Source: an uncultured Clostridia bacterium (GTDB lineage Bacteria > Bacillota > Clostridia > Oscillospirales > Acutalibacteraceae). Taken from it: 8,202 bases of DNA. Location of the stretch: the NCBI GenBank assembly GCA_945875045.1, contig CAMCIX010000057.1, positions 1 to 8,202 of the forward strand, given 5' to 3'. A program made the translations under genes and the position numbers. Below are positions 5,147-8,202 of the stretch, in pieces. A model generated the notes under the pieces. It ran no database searches. It was not told the DNA's origin and saw nothing but the letters and a program-made list of their open reading frames with translations. How positions within the stretch are numbered: position 1 is the first letter of the stretch; every line of letters starts with the position of its first letter.

Positions 5147-5986
5147 ATGAAAACAAGAATTATTATAGATTCCACCATGGACCTATCGCCCGAGCTTAAA
5201 AGCAAGGTAAGCATAGTTCCGCTCACCGTACATTTCGGGGACGAGGAATATATTGACGGGGTTACAATCGACCATAAAGCGTTTTATGAAAAGCTTGTTG
5301 AGACCGACGTGCATCCCTCCACAAGTCAGGCGACCCCCGACGCCTTCATAAAGGAGTTTGAAAAGGCAAAGGCGGTAGGTGAAGGTGCGGTTGTTATCAC
5401 CCTCTCCTCAAAGCTTTCGGGAACCTACCAAAGCGCTCAGATAGCCGCCGAGGACTACGAAAACGTATTTTTGGTTGACAGCGGGAGCGTAACTATAGGC
5501 GGAGGAATATTAGTTGAATACGCGCTCAGGCTTTTAAACGAGGGGCTTGAAGCCAAGGAAATCGCCGAAAAGCTCGAAGAAGCTAAGGAAAGAATTATTA
5601 TTATCGCTTTGGTGGACACCCTTGAATACCTTAAAAAAGGCGGCAGAATTTCCAAAACCGTAGCCTTTGCGGGAGCCGTTTTAAATATTAAGCCGGTTCT
5701 CGCCGTAGAAGACGGTGAGATAACCATTCTCGGTAAGGCGCGCGGCTCAAAAATGGGCAATAACCTTTTGGTGCAGGAAATCGAGAAGTCGGGCGGCGTT
5801 AATTTCGGTATGCCGGTTCTCCTCGGTTACTCCGGCTTATCCGACGCTCTGCTTTTAAAATATATCGAGGACAGCAAGAGCATTTGGGATGGCGGACTCG
5901 ACGAAATTCACTACACAAGCATAGGCAGCGTAATCGGCACCCACGCAGGCCCCGGAGCCATAGCGGCGGCATTTTTCAAAAAATAA
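5147..5986 (+). CDS. DegV family (FakB-type) fatty-acid-binding protein
   Basis: A 279-residue cytosolic EDD-fold protein. Members bind one fatty acid and, as FakB, present it to the kinase FakA for phosphorylation to acyl-phosphate. Family marks are IIIDSTMDLS at 5-14, HPSTSQATP at 56-64, LSSKLSGTYQSA at 86-97, LEYLKKGGRIS at 159-169, LNIKPVLAVEDGEI at 179-192, and the C-terminal SIGSVIGTHAGPGA at 258-271. Length is typical. ATG at 5147 has AGGAG 9 nt upstream. It may be cotranscribed with the MarR gene 169 nt upstream, since no convincing terminator or strong promoter separates them. A weak bulged hairpin (6008-6051) without a T-run follows. No FakA/DhaK-like partner is in the window. The family is sure; the bound lipid and actual role are not. 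Confidence 0.93.
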   Translation: MKTRIIIDSTMDLSPELKSKVSIVPLTVHFGDEEYIDGVTIDHKAFYEKLVETDVHPSTSQATPDAFIKEFEKAKAVGEGAVVITLSSKLSGTYQSAQIAAEDYENVFLVDSGSVTIGGGILVEYALRLLNEGLEAKEIAEKLEEAKERIIIIALVDTLEYLKKGGRISKTVAFAGAVLNIKPVLAVEDGEITILGKARGSKMGNNLLVQEIEKSGGVNFGMPVLLGYSGLSDALLLKYIEDSKSIWDGGLDEIHYTSIGSVIGTHAGPGAIAAAFFKK

Positions 5987-6059
5987 CAGACGCTTAATTT
6001 GAAATCAGAAACACCTAAATCAAAATAACATCAAGTTCAGTTATAGGTTTCAAGCTTTG

Positions 6060-6458
6060 TCACCACATTATAAACGAAAATAAAACCGCCACCGCTCCAA
6101 AGAATATCTTTAATCCGACAACTCTGAACAAAGCATATTCCGCGGAATATTTCCACTGAGAATTAGTACTTATCTTTCTTTGAAACAGAGAAAATATTAC
6201 CGAAACCGAAATGCAGACAATAATAATAAGCGAATATTTATCAAAGATTGGCTTTTTCAATATCATTCTGATTAAAACAGCAATAAAGCAGATAAAGGAA
6301 AAACCGCATTGTTTAACTATATGCCAAATAAGATATTTATTTAAAACATATTTTTCTTTATCGCTGTTAACTGTCGGCTCATAGGTAATAGAGGTATGAC
6401 AAAACGGACATTCGCTGTCTGCACTAACCGTCATTTTGCAATTCGGACAGGTTTTCAT
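6060..6458 (-). CDS. Small zinc-ribbon membrane protein, function unknown
   Basis: A 132-residue protein of unknown function. The N-terminus carries two CxxC knuckles (Cys 4, 7, 17, 20), a zinc-ribbon signature. After a polar linker come three likely membrane segments at about 43-67, 75-92 and 108-131, the last ending at the C-terminal Met-Trp. The ribbon would therefore face the cytosol on a short tether. A GGGGAGA ribosome site about 9 nt before ATG 6458 supports the start. The gene is more A/T-rich than its neighbours and rich in Ile/Phe codons, as expected of a membrane protein, though recent acquisition is possible. It is convergent with degV (73 nt between stops). It resembles the loose class of zinc-ribbon-domain membrane proteins common in clostridia; I cannot name a specific family. 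Confidence 0.7.
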   Translation of the reverse strand: MKTCPNCKMTVSADSECPFCHTSITYEPTVNSDKEKYVLNKYLIWHIVKQCGFSFICFIAVLIRMILKKPIFDKYSLIIIVCISVSVIFSLFQRKISTNSQWKYSAEYALFRVVGLKIFFGAVAVLFSFIMW

Positions 6459-6540
6459 AAAAATGCTCTCCCCTTATTTAGATGTTAAACGGCGGGAACA
6501 AGCCCCTGCCTTACTGTATAATTTCAGCTTACATAAAAAT

Positions 6541-6568
6541 TCCGCATTACGCATTACGAATTCCGAAT
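6541..6568. repeat. Four-copy heptanucleotide tandem repeat (consensus T[A/C]CG[C/A]AT)
   Basis: Units TCCGCAT, TACGCAT, TACGAAT and TCCGAAT follow one another without gaps, ending 4 bases before the stop codon of the MBL-fold gene, with a degenerate fifth unit running into it. The rest of the 6459-6572 gap holds the ribosome site of the zinc-ribbon gene and a small bulged G/C hairpin (6490-6510) without a T-run. No clear promoter was seen. Confidence 0.7.
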
Positions 6569-6572
6569 TAAT

Positions 6573-8174
6573 TTACTTCTCCCACTTATTGCAAAGCGCG
6601 GTTATTTGGTCGGCAAAGGCGGCAATGTCCTTATTCGCCCCGTGGCGGTATTTTTCAATTACCGAGCCTAAGCGCTTATAGGCGGTGAGCAGTCGGTCAA
6701 AAACGGCAGAGGGTCTTCTCTGCGGCTCTGTCCTACCCTTGATTTTTTCACAGTTGCCCTTTTCGGTGCAGATTCCCGTTATCAAATCGTAGGCGGAGGC
6801 GTTATAGGGCGCTGCAGCGGGGATATTCATAACCTCGGTTATTGTCCTTGCGAACTCGTCGCAGGCTTCGTCCTCGCCGTGGTTTACGAAAATCATTTTG
6901 GGCTTTTGCTTAAAGCCGTCAAGCCAAGAAAGCAATATTTTTTTATCGGCGTGACCGCTTATGCCCTCCAATTTCTCAATACGGGCGTTGACCTTAATGC
7001 TCTCGCCGAAAAGGCGAACGGTATCCGCCCCGTCCACAAGGCTTCTGCCCAAGGTTCCCTCCGCCTGGTAGCCGACGAACAGAACCGTGCTGTCCTTGCG
7101 CCACAGATTGTGCTTTAAATGGTGGCGAATACGCCCCGCCTCGCACATTCCGCTGGCTGAAAGTATAATCTTCGGCGTTTTGTCAATATTTATAGCAACC
7201 GAATCATCGCTCGTAACCGAGAGCTTAAGCTCGGGGAATTTTATCGGGTTTATCCCCTGTTCGAGAAGCTGCCTTGCCTCGGGGTCGTAGTAGTCGAGCA
7301 TAGAACCGCTGTAAATTTCGGTCGCCTCGACCGCCAGCGGACTGTCGACATAAACGGGAAAGCGGTCGTGACCCTTTATAAGCCCCTTTTCCTTTATTAT
7401 TCTAAGCAAATACAAGAGCTCTTGCGTTCTGCCCACGGCAAAGGAGGGGATAACCACGTTTCCGCCGCGGTCGAAGGTTTCTTGAATAATTTTTGTAAGC
7501 TGACCTATGTAATCGGGTCGCTCGCCGTGCAGGCGGTTGCCGTAGGTGGACTCAATTACAATATAGTCCGCGCTTTCGGGCTGACCGGGATCGTTTATAA
7601 GCGGGCGATCTGTGTTTCCCAAATCCCCCGAAAAAACTATACGCTCGGTCTTGCCGTTCTCGGTAACGGTTACGGTTATGCTCGCCGAGCCTAAAAGATG
7701 CCCCGCGTCGGTAAATTTTATGCTTATTCCGTCGCATAGATTATACTCGGTCTCATAATCGCAGGAAACAAACTGCTTCAAAGCCTTAGCGGCGTCCTCG
7801 GCGGTGTAGAGCGGAACATAAGGCGCTGTTCCCGCCCGCTTTGCCTTGCGGTTGCGCCAGCCCGCCTCAAACTCCTGAATGTGCGCCGAATCAAGAAGCA
7901 TTATACCGCAAAGCTTAGCGGTAGCCGCCGTTGTATATATATGACCCGTAAAGCCGCCGGAGGTAAGCGCGGGTATCTTGCCGGAGTGGTCGATATGCGC
8001 GTGGGTAAGCAGAAGATAATCCACCTGCGAGGGGAGCACGGGCAGCTCGGCGTTTTCGTAAATATCCCGTCCCTGCTCCATTCCGCAGTCAATCATAATA
8101 GTTTTGCCGCAGGCTTCAAGCAGTGTGCAGGAGCCCGTAACCTCGTGGGCGGCGCCGTAAAACATTATTTTCAT
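6573..8174 (-). CDS. Beta-CASP metallo-beta-lactamase-fold protein, RNase-like
   Basis: A cytosolic two-zinc nuclease-type protein of the CPSF73/beta-CASP class, probably acting on RNA. I start it at ATG 8174 (533 aa), because AAAGG lies 10 nt upstream; the ATG six codons earlier (8192) has no convincing ribosome site. Numbered from 8174: DCG of motif 1 at 29-31, HAHIDH at 58-63 (motif 2), DAGHLLGSA at 156-164 (motif 3 His 159), FSGDLGN at 181-187 (motif 4 Asp 184), the beta-CASP IEST acid at 208, SASGMCEAGRIRHHL at 339-353, SGHAD at 406-410 and VNHGE at 430-434. All catalytic motifs are intact. About 100 further residues at the C-terminus are less conserved-looking. It lacks the length and order of RNase J, so it belongs to the single-subunit family often annotated as MBL-fold metallohydrolase/RNA-specific ribonuclease. 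Its promoter is outside the window. Confidence 0.92.
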   Translation of the reverse strand: MKIMFYGAAHEVTGSCTLLEACGKTIMIDCGMEQGRDIYENAELPVLPSQVDYLLLTHAHIDHSGKIPALTSGGFTGHIYTTAATAKLCGIMLLDSAHIQEFEAGWRNRKAKRAGTAPYVPLYTAEDAAKALKQFVSCDYETEYNLCDGISIKFTDAGHLLGSASITVTVTENGKTERIVFSGDLGNTDRPLINDPGQPESADYIVIESTYGNRLHGERPDYIGQLTKIIQETFDRGGNVVIPSFAVGRTQELLYLLRIIKEKGLIKGHDRFPVYVDSPLAVEATEIYSGSMLDYYDPEARQLLEQGINPIKFPELKLSVTSDDSVAINIDKTPKIILSASGMCEAGRIRHHLKHNLWRKDSTVLFVGYQAEGTLGRSLVDGADTVRLFGESIKVNARIEKLEGISGHADKKILLSWLDGFKQKPKMIFVNHGEDEACDEFARTITEVMNIPAAAPYNASAYDLITGICTEKGNCEKIKGRTEPQRRPSAVFDRLLTAYKRLGSVIEKYRHGANKDIAAFADQITALCNKWEK

Positions 8175-8202
8175 AAAAGCACAACCTTTCATACTTCTAT
8201 TA

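Noticed and set aside
4891..5226. Minus-strand open frame of 111 codons across the MarR end and DegV start
   Set aside because: It overlaps two well-supported plus-strand genes, has no ribosome site, and looks like a shadow frame.
6001..6051. Terminator after degV
   Set aside because: The GAAA-CCTA/TAGG-TTTC stem has a 2-nt bulge, a loop of about 26 nt and no T-run on either strand; too weak to call.
7368..7694. Plus-strand open frame of 108 codons inside the MBL gene
   Set aside because: It lies entirely opposite conserved beta-CASP coding sequence and shows no family motif.
8175..8192. Upstream ATG at 8192 as the start of the MBL protein
   Set aside because: AAAGG is positioned for ATG 8174, and the six extra residues lie outside the conserved N-terminal strand of the MBL fold.

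Overview
The window reads as an ordinary chromosomal stretch of a Gram-positive clostridium, probably a gut Oscillospiraceae/Ruminococcaceae-type organism. This rests on strong AGGAGG-type ribosome sites, two TTG starts, consensus TTGACA/TATAAT promoters, and the gene families present (Rrf2, MarR, DegV, a beta-CASP MBL protein). No phage, insertion sequence, CRISPR array, rRNA or tRNA is visible.

Layout. A folC-type folate gene lies on the minus strand at 34-1284, with its own promoter inside the 1285-1571 gap. A three-gene minus-strand sulfur operon follows: O-acetylhomoserine sulfhydrylase (metY-like, 2961-4244), then cysteine synthase (cysK, 2007-2939), then a small Rrf2 regulator (1572-2003), closed by two tandem hairpin terminators. 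Divergent from it, on the plus strand, are a MarR regulator (4534-4977), an uncertain 31-codon ORF (4991-5086) and a DegV/FakB-type fatty-acid-binding protein (5147-5986). A small zinc-ribbon membrane protein (6060-6458) and a beta-CASP metallo-beta-lactamase-fold RNase-like protein (6573-8174) lie beyond, both on the minus strand, separated by a heptanucleotide tandem repeat.

The most interesting part is the 289-bp divergent region 4245-4533. The metY side has a perfect TTGACA-17-TATAAT promoter whose -35 box sits inside an inverted repeat, a good candidate operator for the operon's own Rrf2 protein. The roughly 140-nt leader holds an unlisted 24-codon ORF ending Met-Cys-Arg-Cys-stop. Its 3' part is complementary over 13 bp to the metY ribosome-binding site. 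Together these suggest a cysteine-sensing leader peptide that would open the metY ribosome site when the ribosome stalls at Cys codons. The MarR side has a TTGACA-17-TATACT promoter bracketed by two near-identical dyads 31 bp apart, which suggests autoregulation.

Working together: MetY and CysK assimilate sulfide into homocysteine and cysteine. The Rrf2 protein, whose gene starts 3 nt after cysK, ends in isoleucine like known CysK-docking tails and probably reports sulfur status. All functions are inferred from motifs read by eye; no database search was run.
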